DNA of 64,000 bases. Source: Spongiibacter tropicus DSM 19543. Its GTDB lineage: Bacteria > Pseudomonadota > Gammaproteobacteria > Pseudomonadales > Spongiibacteraceae. Under the pieces are notes generated by a model. The model was not told the DNA's origin and searched no databases. It was given only the letters and a program-made list of their open reading frames with translations. Shown in pieces: positions 46,046 through 54,728 of the stretch (position 1 is its first letter; each line of letters opens with the position of its first letter). The position numbers and the translations under genes are program-made. The stretch is from the NCBI RefSeq assembly GCF_000420325.1, contig NZ_ATUS01000001.1, positions 810,463-874,462 of the forward strand, read 5' to 3'.

Positions 46046-46222
46046 ATGCTTGGCTGGTCGTTAATGTTTTTAATTATTGCGCTTATCGCCGGCGTATTGG
46101 GCTTTGGGGGCATTGCGGGTGCCGCAGCGGGCATCGCAAAAGTCTTGTTCTTTATCTTTATTGCACTGCTGATAATTTCTCTTGTCGCCCAGGCTTTACG
46201 CGGAAAACCGCCGCGAATATAG
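46046..46222 (+). CDS. YtjA/DUF1328-like small membrane protein (58 aa)
   Basis: A short gene of 58 codons with a clear ribosome site (AAGGAGGC, 4-5 bases upstream). The product is almost entirely two hydrophobic segments: [20 protein letters not shown] and [17 protein letters not shown], ending in KPPRI, as in the DUF1328/YtjA family. Located beside the CsbD and BON genes on the same strand, so probably a stress small protein. Confidence 0.85.
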   Translation: MLGWSLMFLIIALIAGVLGFGGIAGAAAGIAKVLFFIFIALLIISLVAQALRGKPPRI

Positions 46223-46291
46223 CACTGAAAATCCGCATTCTGGCTTAACAAAACTGACATCGTTAATCACGTCACTCACGAGGAGCGAAGT

Positions 46292-46492
46292 ATGAATAGA
46301 GATATTGCAGAAGGTAAGTGGAAGCAGTTAAAAGGGCAAATTCGGGAAAAGTGGGGCGAACTCACCGACGATGACATAGACCAAGTAGAAGGCAGCAGTG
46401 ATCGTTTTATCGGCGTACTGCAAGAGCGCTACGGCCTCGCTCGCGAAGAGGCTAAAAAGCAATTTGAAGAACTGAAAAAGAAAGTTTCTTAG
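46292..46492 (+). CDS. CsbD family stress protein
   Basis: 66 residues matching CsbD (NRDIAEGKWKQLKGQIREKWGELTDDDIDQVEGSSDRFIG). Good GAGGAGCGAAG site before ATG. CsbD proteins are stress-induced and of unknown mechanism. Between the DUF1328-like and BON genes. Confidence 0.93.
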   Translation: MNRDIAEGKWKQLKGQIREKWGELTDDDIDQVEGSSDRFIGVLQERYGLAREEAKKQFEELKKKVS

Positions 46493-46652
46493 AGGAATTT
46501 TTCTTCAAGTTTTTATTCAAAAAGGCATCTTAGGAAAAGACTGACGGTACGAAAACCGTGCCTGTCACCACGTCAATAACGATGGAGAAAACGACGCCAA
46601 CGTTATTGAGATAAAACCATGCGATTCATGAGCAGCGAAACGGAGGTCAACC

Positions 46653-47213
46653 ATGACTATCAAGAAAACGCTAATCACCACATTGACTCTCAGCGCCCTG
46701 GCAAGCACTCCCGCACTGGCGGAAACCTGGCAGGGTAAAGCGAACGACGCCTGGATCGATGGCAAAGTCGAGACCGCCATCATGCTTAACGGCGAGCTAA
46801 ACAATTTTGAGATCGATACCGGAGTCAAACAGGGCAAGGTAACGCTCAGTGGTACAGTCACGAGCGACATTGAAAAAGATTTGGCGGGCCAGATTGCTCA
46901 CAACGTCGATGGCGTCCAATCAGTGGATAATAAACTGAATGTGGAGAAAGACTATCGCGGGAAGATGAAGCAGGCTGGTGAGAACTTTGCTGGCACGTGG
47001 AATGACCTGACCACAACCGCCGCGATTAATATGAAGTACGCAACGAACGATGATATTGCTGCCACCAGCATTGACGTTGATACCAAGGACGGCGTTGTGA
47101 CCCTGCGCGGTACCGTCAAAAGCGATGCAGCGCGCGATCTTGCCATTGAGATTGCCAAAAGTTTCGACAAGGTGACCGACGTCGAAGACAAACTCGTCGT
47201 TCGCAACAGCTAG
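46653..47213 (+). CDS. periplasmic protein with two BON domains
   Basis: 186 residues: signal peptide (cleavage near PALAE), BON domain 1 (about 34-98; ETAIMLNGELNNFEIDTGVKQGKVTLSGTV) and BON domain 2 (about 118-184; KDGVVTLRGTVKSD). OsmY-like, protective at osmotic or envelope stress. GGAGG precedes the ATG by 7 bases; followed by a terminator. Confidence 0.9.
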   Translation: MTIKKTLITTLTLSALASTPALAETWQGKANDAWIDGKVETAIMLNGELNNFEIDTGVKQGKVTLSGTVTSDIEKDLAGQIAHNVDGVQSVDNKLNVEKDYRGKMKQAGENFAGTWNDLTTTAAINMKYATNDDIAATSIDVDTKDGVVTLRGTVKSDAARDLAIEIAKSFDKVTDVEDKLVVRNS

Positions 47214-47255
47214 GGCGCGATTCGCAACGAGTCGTAGACCAATTACTCGGCACCA

Positions 47256-47289
47256 AGCCGACAGTCACTCAAGTGGCTGTCGGCTTTTT
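47256..47289 (+). terminator. Rho-independent terminator after the BON gene
   Basis: Stem AGCCGACAGTCAC pairs with GTGGCTGTCGGCT (13 bp with one T-G pair), loop TCAA, followed by TTTTT at 47285-47289. Coordinates 47256-47285 for the hairpin. It lies between convergent genes and may also help stop minus-strand readthrough of the SDR gene. Confidence 0.92.
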
Positions 47290-47309
47290 AACACCATCTC
47301 CAGAAATGC

Positions 47310-48224
47310 TTATTTGGCCTGGAGCGCTTCCATGGCTTTACCCAGGAACTTCTCGCTTTGCTTGCCACCAGTTTCCATCGGACGCTGCCCCTCGGTACTG
47401 GTAATCGCATCCCAGTTAGCAAGGATCACTTCCGGAGTTTGCTGGTCAGCGGGCAGGAAAACGCCTTCTGTTTCAAAAATGCGCGAACTCGCATAACCAC
47501 CCGCCCCCGCACACAGAATGTGTCGGCTCGGTGCACTTTCGTGACACAACACCAAAGCGCCGGCGGTCACTGACTCGGGCGACAACAAGGCAAGCAGTTC
47601 TTCGGGCATCAAATCTTCAGTCATGCGGGTTGCCGCTGTGGGTGCCAAGGCGTTTACCCGGACATTCTTCTTCGCGCCTTCCAGGCCCAGGGTATTCATA
47701 AAGCCCAGCACCGCCATCTTGGCAGCACCATAGTTGCTCTGCCCAAAGTTGCCATACATACCGGAGGAAGAGGTCGTCATCACAATGCGGCCGTATTCCT
47801 GCTCTCGCATGATGTCCCAAACCGCTTTCGTGCAGTTTACGGAGCCCATCAGGTGGACGTCCATGACCAACTTGAAATCATCCAGCGACATTTTGGCGAA
47901 GGTTTTATCGCGCAGAATACCGGCGTTGTTAATCAGAATATCTACCCGCCCCCACTTTTCCATGGCCTGCGCAACCATGTCTTCCACCTCGGCCATCACC
48001 GCGACATTGGCACCGTGTGCCAGCGCTTCGCCGCCCATGGCTTCGATTTCCGCCACTACGTCCAGTGCGGCTTGAGATGAGGCACCGCTGCCATCGCGGG
48101 CGCCCCCTAAATCATTCACCACGACCCGAGCACCACGCTGCGCCAGTGCCAATGCATGGCTGCGGCCCAGGCCATTACCGGCGCCGGTCACGATAGCAAC
48201 TTGCTTGTCAAAACGTACGTCCAT
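47310..48224 (-). CDS. SDR family protein, MFE-2-like (3R)-hydroxyacyl-CoA dehydrogenase
   Basis: 304 residues with GAGNGLG at 14-20, Ser152, Tyr165, Lys169 (YGAAK), and the NDLGGARDGSG block typical of the dehydrogenase domain of peroxisomal multifunctional enzyme type 2 (17beta-HSD4). It probably oxidises (3R)-hydroxyacyl-CoA. It follows MaoC and acyl-CoA dehydrogenase genes on the minus strand, giving a dehydrogenase-hydratase-dehydrogenase set. Confidence 0.88.
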   Translation of the reverse strand: MDVRFDKQVAIVTGAGNGLGRSHALALAQRGARVVVNDLGGARDGSGASSQAALDVVAEIEAMGGEALAHGANVAVMAEVEDMVAQAMEKWGRVDILINNAGILRDKTFAKMSLDDFKLVMDVHLMGSVNCTKAVWDIMREQEYGRIVMTTSSSGMYGNFGQSNYGAAKMAVLGFMNTLGLEGAKKNVRVNALAPTAATRMTEDLMPEELLALLSPESVTAGALVLCHESAPSRHILCAGAGGYASSRIFETEGVFLPADQQTPEVILANWDAITSTEGQRPMETGGKQSEKFLGKAMEALQAK

Positions 48225-48248
48225 TTCTTATCTCCTGTTAGTAATCAA

Positions 48249-48707
48249 TCAGGCCACGAGCTGCATAGTCAGCCACTCGGCAATCAGTGCGGGCTTTTCT
48301 TCACCCTCAATTTCAATGGTCACCTGAACTTTGAAGCGGTATTGCCCTGGCTTGGTCTCGTCGATATCCAGAACTTTGCTCAGCGCGCGAATACGTTTTC
48401 CCTCACGCACCGGCGCCATGAACCGTACCTTGTCGAAGCCATAGTTAAGGCCCATGGTGAGACCTTCGACCATCAGCGAGAACTGCTCGGCAAAGTGGGA
48501 GAGCATCGACAGGCTCAGAAAACCGTGGGCGATGGTGCCGCCAAAAGGCGTTTGCTTGGCGCGCTCGGGATCAACATGAATAAACTGGTGATCAAGGGTA
48601 CAGTCGGCAAACTGATTAATGGCCTCTTGAGTCACCGTGTGCCAGTCGGTAGGTTCACTCTCGTAGCCAATGTACTCAGCCACTGACGCGCGACGTATCT
48701 GCTTCAT
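48249..48707 (-). CDS. MaoC family dehydratase
   Basis: 152-residue hotdog-fold enoyl hydratase with the hydratase block DCTLDHQFIHVDPERAK and GTIAHGFLSLSML. Adds water to enoyl-CoA in the R configuration (PhaJ/MaoC type). AAGGAT precedes its ATG. 24 bases before the SDR gene, which suits an R-specific beta-oxidation pair. Confidence 0.93.
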   Translation of the reverse strand: MKQIRRASVAEYIGYESEPTDWHTVTQEAINQFADCTLDHQFIHVDPERAKQTPFGGTIAHGFLSLSMLSHFAEQFSLMVEGLTMGLNYGFDKVRFMAPVREGKRIRALSKVLDIDETKPGQYRFKVQVTIEIEGEEKPALIAEWLTMQLVA

Positions 48708-48770
48708 AGTGCATCCTTATTTTATTGTTGTTATGGTCGGCGCCACGTTATCGCGGTGCCGAGCCACAGT

Positions 48771-50573
48771 TTAGAACCAAGCGTCCTGCATCTCAAAAGC
48801 CGAACTTTCAAGATTTTTCAGCAAGTTTGACCAGTGTTGGATCTTGGGTAATTCAGCCGCGAAGAAATAGCGCAGCGCCTGCAATTTTCCGCGATAGAAG
48901 TCCGCGTCATTGCCCTGTGCCGTCGCCAGTCGCTGCTGTGCCGCACAGCCCTGTTTGAGCCAAATCCACGCCATTACCACCTGACCGAACATATCCAGAT
49001 AACTCACCGAGTTCGCCAGTACCCGGTCGATGGACTCACTACCCATGGCAGTCAGCAGCGACTGCGTTGTTTCTTCCAGACACCGCAGCGCAGCCTCCAG
49101 TTCTCCGCCCAAGGCCGCCAACGGTGGCAGCGTCTGCGCCTCGGCGATGGTTTCCCGGATGGCCTTCAGGCAGGCCTGATACCCCGCCATGCCGTGCATG
49201 GGTACTTTGCGCGCCAGCAGATCAAGCGACTGGATGCCCGTGGTGCCTTCGTGGATGGGATTCAGGCGATTATCGCGGTAGAACATTTCCACCGGATGTT
49301 CATTGGTGTAACCCGCGCCCCCCAGCACCTGAATCGCCAGGCTATTGGCCTTGGGCCCCTGCTCCGACGGCCAGGTTTTGATGATTGGCGTGAGAAAATC
49401 CAGCAGCAAGCGCGCGGCATCTCGGGTCTCCGCATCGGCCGCCGTATGCTGATCGTCCGCCAACTGCGCGCCATACAAGCAGAGCGCAAATGCACCTTCC
49501 GCATAGGCCTTCTGAGTCAGCAGCATACGCCGTACATCCGCGTGCTCAACGATGCTCACCGGCGGTGAGTGAGGATCTTTACAGGAGGGCAGACGTCCCT
49601 GGGCACGCTCACGCGCATAGTTCAGCGAGTATTGGAAGCCCGCCAGTGCCAGCGTGGCCGCGCCACTGGCCACCATAATCCGCGCCTCGTTCATCATGTG
49701 GAACATGTAGCTGAGACCGCGATTTTCCTCGCCGATCAAATAGCCCACCGCGCCGCCCTGCTCGCCAAAATTCAGCGAGGTGGAGGTGTGGCCCCGGCCC
49801 CCCATCTTGTGGAAGAGCCCGGCCAGCGCCACATCGTTGCGCTCCCCTAAACTGCCGTCGTCGTTGACCAGATACTTGGGGACGATAAACAGCGAAATAC
49901 CTTTGACCCCTTTCGGCGCGCCCTTCACCCTTGCCAACACCAGGTGCACGATGTTGTCATTCAGCTCGTGATCACCGCCGGAAATAAAAATCTTGTTGCC
50001 GGTAATGCGATAGCTGCCGTCGCCGGCTGGTTCCGCGCGGGTAATCAAATCGGCCAGGCCACTGCCCGCCCCCGGCTCGGTCATCGCCATGGTGCCCGCA
50101 AACCGGCCACTGCGCAGCGGTGCGGCCCATTTGGCTATCTGCTCAGTGCTGCCGTGAGCCTCTATCAGACTGGCGTTGGCACTGCTCAGACTCAGATAGC
50201 CAATCGTGGTGCTACCCGCTGCCGACAGCCAGGCGTTGGCCGCCGCGGCGACCGCCAGCGGAAGCTGCATGCCGCCCACATCGTAGTCGGCCGTCGCCGA
50301 AACAAAGCCGGCATCGGTCGCCGCCTGCACCGCCTGCTGGACTTCCGGCAGCATCACCACTCGCCCGTCTTCGAAGCGCGGCTCGTTGCGGTCTACCTTG
50401 CCACGGATGGGCAGGAAATAGCGTTCGGCAATGGATCTGGCCGTTGCGATGGCGGCATCAAAGCTCTCGCGATTGTGGTCGGCGTAGCGCTCGCGCTCGC
50501 ATAATGACTCGCAGTTGAGGAATTCATAGAGCATGAACGCAATATCGCGCTCATTAAGAAGCGGGGCTGTCAC
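48771..50573 (-). CDS. acyl-CoA dehydrogenase, 600-residue DmdC/FadE5-type
   Basis: 600 residues with N-, middle- and C-terminal acyl-CoA dehydrogenase regions and a longer C-terminal domain (about 450-600). Blocks TMAMTEPGAGSGLADL, HKMGGRGHTSTSLNFGE and QVLGGAGYTNEHPVEMFYRDNRLNPIHEGTTGIQSLDL are those of the DmdC-type long family. It makes the trans-2-enoyl-CoA. 63-base gap to the MaoC gene downstream; substrate chain length not readable. Confidence 0.92.
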   Translation of the reverse strand: MTAPLLNERDIAFMLYEFLNCESLCERERYADHNRESFDAAIATARSIAERYFLPIRGKVDRNEPRFEDGRVVMLPEVQQAVQAATDAGFVSATADYDVGGMQLPLAVAAAANAWLSAAGSTTIGYLSLSSANASLIEAHGSTEQIAKWAAPLRSGRFAGTMAMTEPGAGSGLADLITRAEPAGDGSYRITGNKIFISGGDHELNDNIVHLVLARVKGAPKGVKGISLFIVPKYLVNDDGSLGERNDVALAGLFHKMGGRGHTSTSLNFGEQGGAVGYLIGEENRGLSYMFHMMNEARIMVASGAATLALAGFQYSLNYARERAQGRLPSCKDPHSPPVSIVEHADVRRMLLTQKAYAEGAFALCLYGAQLADDQHTAADAETRDAARLLLDFLTPIIKTWPSEQGPKANSLAIQVLGGAGYTNEHPVEMFYRDNRLNPIHEGTTGIQSLDLLARKVPMHGMAGYQACLKAIRETIAEAQTLPPLAALGGELEAALRCLEETTQSLLTAMGSESIDRVLANSVSYLDMFGQVVMAWIWLKQGCAAQQRLATAQGNDADFYRGKLQALRYFFAAELPKIQHWSNLLKNLESSAFEMQDAWF

Positions 50574-50676
50574 GGCAATCTCTCCTGTCCGGCGTGGACG
50601 CTAGAACGATTTATGCCCTAGTTTGGCCCCAGTTGCGGCGGCCTGCCACGACAAGCTATGTCCGGTCGTGTCGCCC

Positions 50677-51504
50677 TCAGTAAAACAGCAGCGGATGCTC
50701 AAGATTGCCGTTCAATAACTCATCGAGATTCAGACGGCTATCCTCGGGATAAAGACTGCTGATACTCAGCATGGGCTCAGAGACAAAGGCCGTGGGGCCC
50801 AGCGCCCCGACGGTGGTATTCACACTGAAAAAGCGCTGCAGCTCGCCATGCACAGGAATCTGCACACGAAAACTCGCCATCGGCTCCACCGAAGCGGCCC
50901 GTTGGCGCCAGTCCCGCGGCACCGAGGGACACTGGCTGAGACGGTCTACCGTCGCCTGGGTCGCGGGATCATCCCGCAGCAGGGCATTCTGCTGAATCGA
51001 CAGCAGAATTGCCGACAGGGTATCCGGCCAGTTGCTGACGGCGTTCTCGGCAGACTGAGAGCTGAACATAAACTCGTAAAAGTTTTTCATCTCACGCAGC
51101 TCCTCGGCGGGCATCAGGCGCTGGTGAAAACCGACCCAGGCGCGATTGACCATAAGAATGTTCGAGGCGCTGTCGAGCAGTGAAGCCGGATAGGGGTCGA
51201 GGGCACGCAGACTGCGGGTCATGGCGGTGCGCAGCCACTTCATATCTGGAGCGAAGAAATCGATCGGCGCCTCCCGGGGCGTAAATCCGGCAGCGACCAG
51301 TAAATGGCTCTGATCCCGACGCCCCAGCGACAGAGCGCGGGCGATATCCATCGCCATTGCTTCGCTGGGGCGGCTGCTGCCATTCTCAAGGCGACTGATG
51401 TGCCGTGGCGAGCTGTCCAGACGATCGGCCAACTGCTCCTGACTAAGGCTGTGCACCCCACGCCAGAAGCGCAATAAGCGCCCGAAAGCCGTGCTTTTGC
51501 TCAC
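50677..51504 (-). CDS. XRE-family regulator with MmyB-like ligand domain
   Basis: 275 residues: N-terminal HTH (LRFWRGVHSLSQEQLADRLDSSPRHISRLENG; about residues 10-65) and a C-terminal MmyB-type domain that may bind a fatty acid. Sits between acyl-CoA dehydrogenase genes on the same strand, so a repressor or activator of this beta-oxidation block is likely. Confidence 0.87.
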   Translation of the reverse strand: MSKSTAFGRLLRFWRGVHSLSQEQLADRLDSSPRHISRLENGSSRPSEAMAMDIARALSLGRRDQSHLLVAAGFTPREAPIDFFAPDMKWLRTAMTRSLRALDPYPASLLDSASNILMVNRAWVGFHQRLMPAEELREMKNFYEFMFSSQSAENAVSNWPDTLSAILLSIQQNALLRDDPATQATVDRLSQCPSVPRDWRQRAASVEPMASFRVQIPVHGELQRFFSVNTTVGALGPTAFVSEPMLSISSLYPEDSRLNLDELLNGNLEHPLLFY

Positions 51505-51544
51505 CCCGTTTCCCTCAAGTGACGGGCTCGCGGTCAGCCCGGTG

Positions 51545-52699
51545 TTAACGCTTACCGGGCAAGGTTCCCAGCATTTTGCAGATAATACTCAACATCACTT
51601 CATCGGCGCCGCCACCAATCGACGTGATGCGCGTGTCTCGGTAGGCACGCGAGATGGGATTGTCCCACATAAAGCCCATGCCACCCCAGTACTGCAGACA
51701 GCCATCGGTCACTTCCCGCACCAGCCGCCCGGCTTTCAGTTTGGCCATCGATGCCTTCTCGGTCACGTCCTGACCGTGGATATACTGCTCAACCGCGGTA
51801 TACACCAAGGCGCGCAGTGCCTCGACTTCAGTCTGCATCTCCGCCAGCCGGAAATGGACGACCTGATTGTCCAGCACCGGCTTGCCGAAAATCTCCCGTT
51901 CGCGGGTGTAGGCAATGGTCTGCTGAATGCAATCCTCCATCCCTTTCAACGTTCCCGCCGCCGCAAACAGCCGCTCTTCCTGAAACTGCAGCATCTGGTA
52001 GATAAAGCCCTGCCCCTCGTCACCGATGCGGTAACGCTGCGGCACCCGCACGTCGTCAAAGAAGACCTGGGCCGTATCGGACGAGCGCATCCCCAGTTTG
52101 TTCAGCCGTGGCGAAAAACTCACGCCGGGGGTTTTGGTCGGCACGATAATCAGCGATTTATTGCTGTGAGGTTTGCCTTCGCTGGTATTGGCCAGCAGGC
52201 AGAGATAGTCGGCCTGCGTGGAGTTGGTAATCCACATCTTAGTGCCGTTGATCACGTAGTCGTCGCCCTCTTTGCGGGCTGTGGTCTTGATCGCGGCCAC
52301 ATCCGAGCCCGCGTGTGGCTCACTCACTGCAATGGAAAAGACCGCTTCGCCACTGATCGCCGGGGCGAGAAATTCCGCGCGCAGTGCATCGCTGCCAAAC
52401 TTGGCCAGCGCCGGTGTGGCCATGTCGGTCTGCACACCAATGGCCATCGACACGCCGCCGGTTTTAATCCGTCCGAGTTCTTCGGAGAAGACGGTCTGGT
52501 AACTGTAATCCAGCCCCAGGCCGCCGTAAGCCTCGGGCTTGCTGATCCCCAGCAGACCGAGATCGCCCATTTTTTTGAACAGCTCGTGAGCGGGAAAAAT
52601 ACCCGCCTCCTCCCATTCATCGGCATGGGGATTGATTTCGCGGTCAATAAATTGTGCGACGGTATCGCGGAGTTTCTGGTGCTCTTCGCTGAGAATCAT
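51545..52699 (-). CDS. acyl-CoA dehydrogenase
   Basis: 384 residues of the usual ACAD fold: SIAVSEPHAGSDVAAIKT, MWITNSTQADYL and the C-terminal GGGADEVML block. It introduces the 2,3-double bond into an acyl-CoA. GST gene 37 bases upstream on the same strand. Chain specificity unknown. Confidence 0.93.
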   Translation of the reverse strand: MILSEEHQKLRDTVAQFIDREINPHADEWEEAGIFPAHELFKKMGDLGLLGISKPEAYGGLGLDYSYQTVFSEELGRIKTGGVSMAIGVQTDMATPALAKFGSDALRAEFLAPAISGEAVFSIAVSEPHAGSDVAAIKTTARKEGDDYVINGTKMWITNSTQADYLCLLANTSEGKPHSNKSLIIVPTKTPGVSFSPRLNKLGMRSSDTAQVFFDDVRVPQRYRIGDEGQGFIYQMLQFQEERLFAAAGTLKGMEDCIQQTIAYTREREIFGKPVLDNQVVHFRLAEMQTEVEALRALVYTAVEQYIHGQDVTEKASMAKLKAGRLVREVTDGCLQYWGGMGFMWDNPISRAYRDTRITSIGGGADEVMLSIICKMLGTLPGKR

Positions 52700-52736
52700 T
52701 TTTGCTCCCTCGCCGCTGCAGCGGCGCTGTGATCAA

Positions 52737-53402
52737 TTAATCGCTGAATGGGTATTTCTTGACGACCAGGCTGTCGGGGCCGGCGCCCATCGGTTCTGCT
52801 CGCTGAAACGCCGGTCTTGCTTTAAGTCTTGCGAGATACGCTTGCACTTGCGGCTCATAAAAGCCAGCCAGCCCCAGCCCCTCGCCAAGATACAGGGCAT
52901 AGCCCACGGCGATATCGGCAATGGTGAAACGGTTTTCGCAGAGATAATCGTGGTCCAGCAGGTGCGCATTCAGGCGTTTCAGCCGCGCCAGATACCAGAG
53001 CCGGTAATCTTCGACCACCTGTGGCTGGCGGCGCTCTGCGGGCTCAAATTGCGAATAACGCAGGATCAGCGTCTGCGGGAAGGTGAGCGTGGCGTCGCTA
53101 TGAAACAGCCAGTTGAGGTAATTGCCATAATCGGCATCGCCACTGCGCAGCCCAAGATCGTAGCGCTGATACTGCTCTACAAGGTAGAGACAAATTCCGG
53201 TGGACTCAGTCATTTCCACCTGTCCGTGGCGAAAAAACGGCACGGTACCCAACGCGTTCACGTCCAGGTACTCGCGCTGAAACAGGCGCGGCGGGAAAGG
53301 CAGCGTGACCAGCTCGTAGTCAATCTCCATTTCCTCCAGCGCCCAGAGCGGACGCAGCGAACGGGAGGGGTAGCTGTGCCACAAGGTCGGCTTATCAGTC
53401 AT
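52737..53402 (-). CDS. glutathione S-transferase family protein
   Basis: 221 residues: thioredoxin-like N-terminal half (SYPSRSLRPLWALEEMEIDYELV) and all-helical C-terminal half with GST_C features (FTIADIAVGYALYL). ATG at 53402 follows AAGGAT; the frame further upstream would overlap the next gene. Between two acyl-CoA dehydrogenase genes, probably a detoxification or thioether-cleaving step. Confidence 0.88.
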   Translation of the reverse strand: MTDKPTLWHSYPSRSLRPLWALEEMEIDYELVTLPFPPRLFQREYLDVNALGTVPFFRHGQVEMTESTGICLYLVEQYQRYDLGLRSGDADYGNYLNWLFHSDATLTFPQTLILRYSQFEPAERRQPQVVEDYRLWYLARLKRLNAHLLDHDYLCENRFTIADIAVGYALYLGEGLGLAGFYEPQVQAYLARLKARPAFQRAEPMGAGPDSLVVKKYPFSD

Positions 53403-53424
53403 TCGGGTATCCTTATCTAAGGCC

Positions 53425-54600
53425 TTACAATCGATATTGTCGCGCGGCGAGGTCGCGCATGATTTCTTCGGAGCCACCGCCGATGGCGTTCACCCGCACT
53501 TCGCGATAAAAACGCTCCACGCGATTGCCCCGCAAATAACTGGCGCCGCCGAGAATCTGGCTGGCTTCTCTCGCGCAAAACTCCATCGTCTCACTGGCCT
53601 GCACCTTCGCCAATGCCAGATCACCCGGATCACAACGGCCCTCGATATAAGCCTGCGTCAGGTAGTTGGTATAGCACTGCGTGGCATTAATACGCTGCTT
53701 CATGGCAGCAATTTTGTGGCGGATCACCTGATGATCGGCCAGGCGCTTGCCAAAGGTACTGCGCTCACGCGCCCAGTTCACCGCGTCCTCAAGACAGGCC
53801 CTCGCCGCGGCTTCCATGGTCACAATCAGACTCAGTCGCTCGGGGTTAAAATTACTCATGATCACCCAGAAACCCGCGCCTTCGTCGCCGATTAAGTGAC
53901 TGGCCGGTACTCGCACATTGTCGAAGTAAAACGTCCCGGTGTCGGCGCACCACCAGCCCTGTTTTCGATCCAGGGGTGTCCGTGACACGCCGGACAAGTC
54001 GGTGGGAATCAACAACATCGATACGCCTTTCGCACCTTCTCCGCCGGTCCGCACCGCCGTACTCACCCAGTCTGCCCCCATCGCACCGGAGATAAAGGTT
54101 TTACTGCCGTTCACAATGTAGTGGTCACCGTCCCGTTTGGCCGTTGTGGTGATGTTGGCAACATCGGAGCCACCAGACGGCTCGGTAATGCCCAGTGAAA
54201 TGCGCTTTTCACCGGCCAGCACCGGAGGAATGACCGCCTGTTTGATGTCCTCACTGGCAAAGTTAACCACCGGCGGCAGACCAATGCCGTGGATCAGCAG
54301 ATTGCTCACCAGACCACCTGCCGAGCCGCAGCGGGTAATTTCCTCATTGGCGATGTTCACATGCCACTGATCGATGCCTTCAGCGATGCCGCCATAGGCC
54401 TCGGGGTAACCCAATTGCAGCAGGCCAATATCGGCCGCTTTCGCCCAGAGGGAATCCGGCAGCTTGCCGGCCTCCTCCCAGTCATCCAGATGGGGCCGCA
54501 CTTCGACCTCCAAAAATTTTCGCAACTGACTGCGCCACTCTTCATGTTCGGGACGCAGATAGGGGTTGTGCAGTCGAGCACTGTCAAAATCCAAAGCCAT
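53425..54600 (-). CDS. acyl-CoA dehydrogenase
   Basis: 391 residues: SLGITEPSGGSDVANITT, KQGWWCADTGTFYFDNVRVP and the C-terminal NAIGGGSEEIMRDLAARQ mark a standard acyl-CoA dehydrogenase. First gene of the minus-strand run toward 47310; a promoter with an AraC-type operator lies just upstream (see 54637-54698). Substrate unknown. Confidence 0.93.
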   Translation of the reverse strand: MALDFDSARLHNPYLRPEHEEWRSQLRKFLEVEVRPHLDDWEEAGKLPDSLWAKAADIGLLQLGYPEAYGGIAEGIDQWHVNIANEEITRCGSAGGLVSNLLIHGIGLPPVVNFASEDIKQAVIPPVLAGEKRISLGITEPSGGSDVANITTTAKRDGDHYIVNGSKTFISGAMGADWVSTAVRTGGEGAKGVSMLLIPTDLSGVSRTPLDRKQGWWCADTGTFYFDNVRVPASHLIGDEGAGFWVIMSNFNPERLSLIVTMEAAARACLEDAVNWARERSTFGKRLADHQVIRHKIAAMKQRINATQCYTNYLTQAYIEGRCDPGDLALAKVQASETMEFCAREASQILGGASYLRGNRVERFYREVRVNAIGGGSEEIMRDLAARQYRL

Positions 54601-54636
54601 GGTTCACCGTCTCGTTTATTGCTCTTGTCGGGACAG

Positions 54637-54698
54637 TCTATAAAAGTGCGCAACTGGCGCTTGGGATTTGGTGCCAGCAGCTTGGGATTTGGTGCCAG
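54637..54698 (-). promoter_or_regulatory. candidate AraC-type operator and promoter
   Basis: Two identical 19-base direct repeats, GCTTGGGATTTGGTGCCAG on the plus strand, lie at 54659-54677 and 54680-54698 with a 21-base period (two helical turns). On the minus strand, -10 TATAGA (54637-54642) is 17 bases from a non-consensus -35 (CCCAAG, 54660-54665) that falls inside the proximal repeat, as in class II activated promoters. The AraC-family gene lies directly upstream. Confidence 0.6.
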
Positions 54699-54728
54699 AC
54701 ACGAGGACGCGCTGCGCAGAATGGAAGA

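Noticed and set aside
51491-52732. 413-codon frame opposite an acyl-CoA dehydrogenase
   Set aside because: Shadow frame produced by high GC third positions; no motifs.
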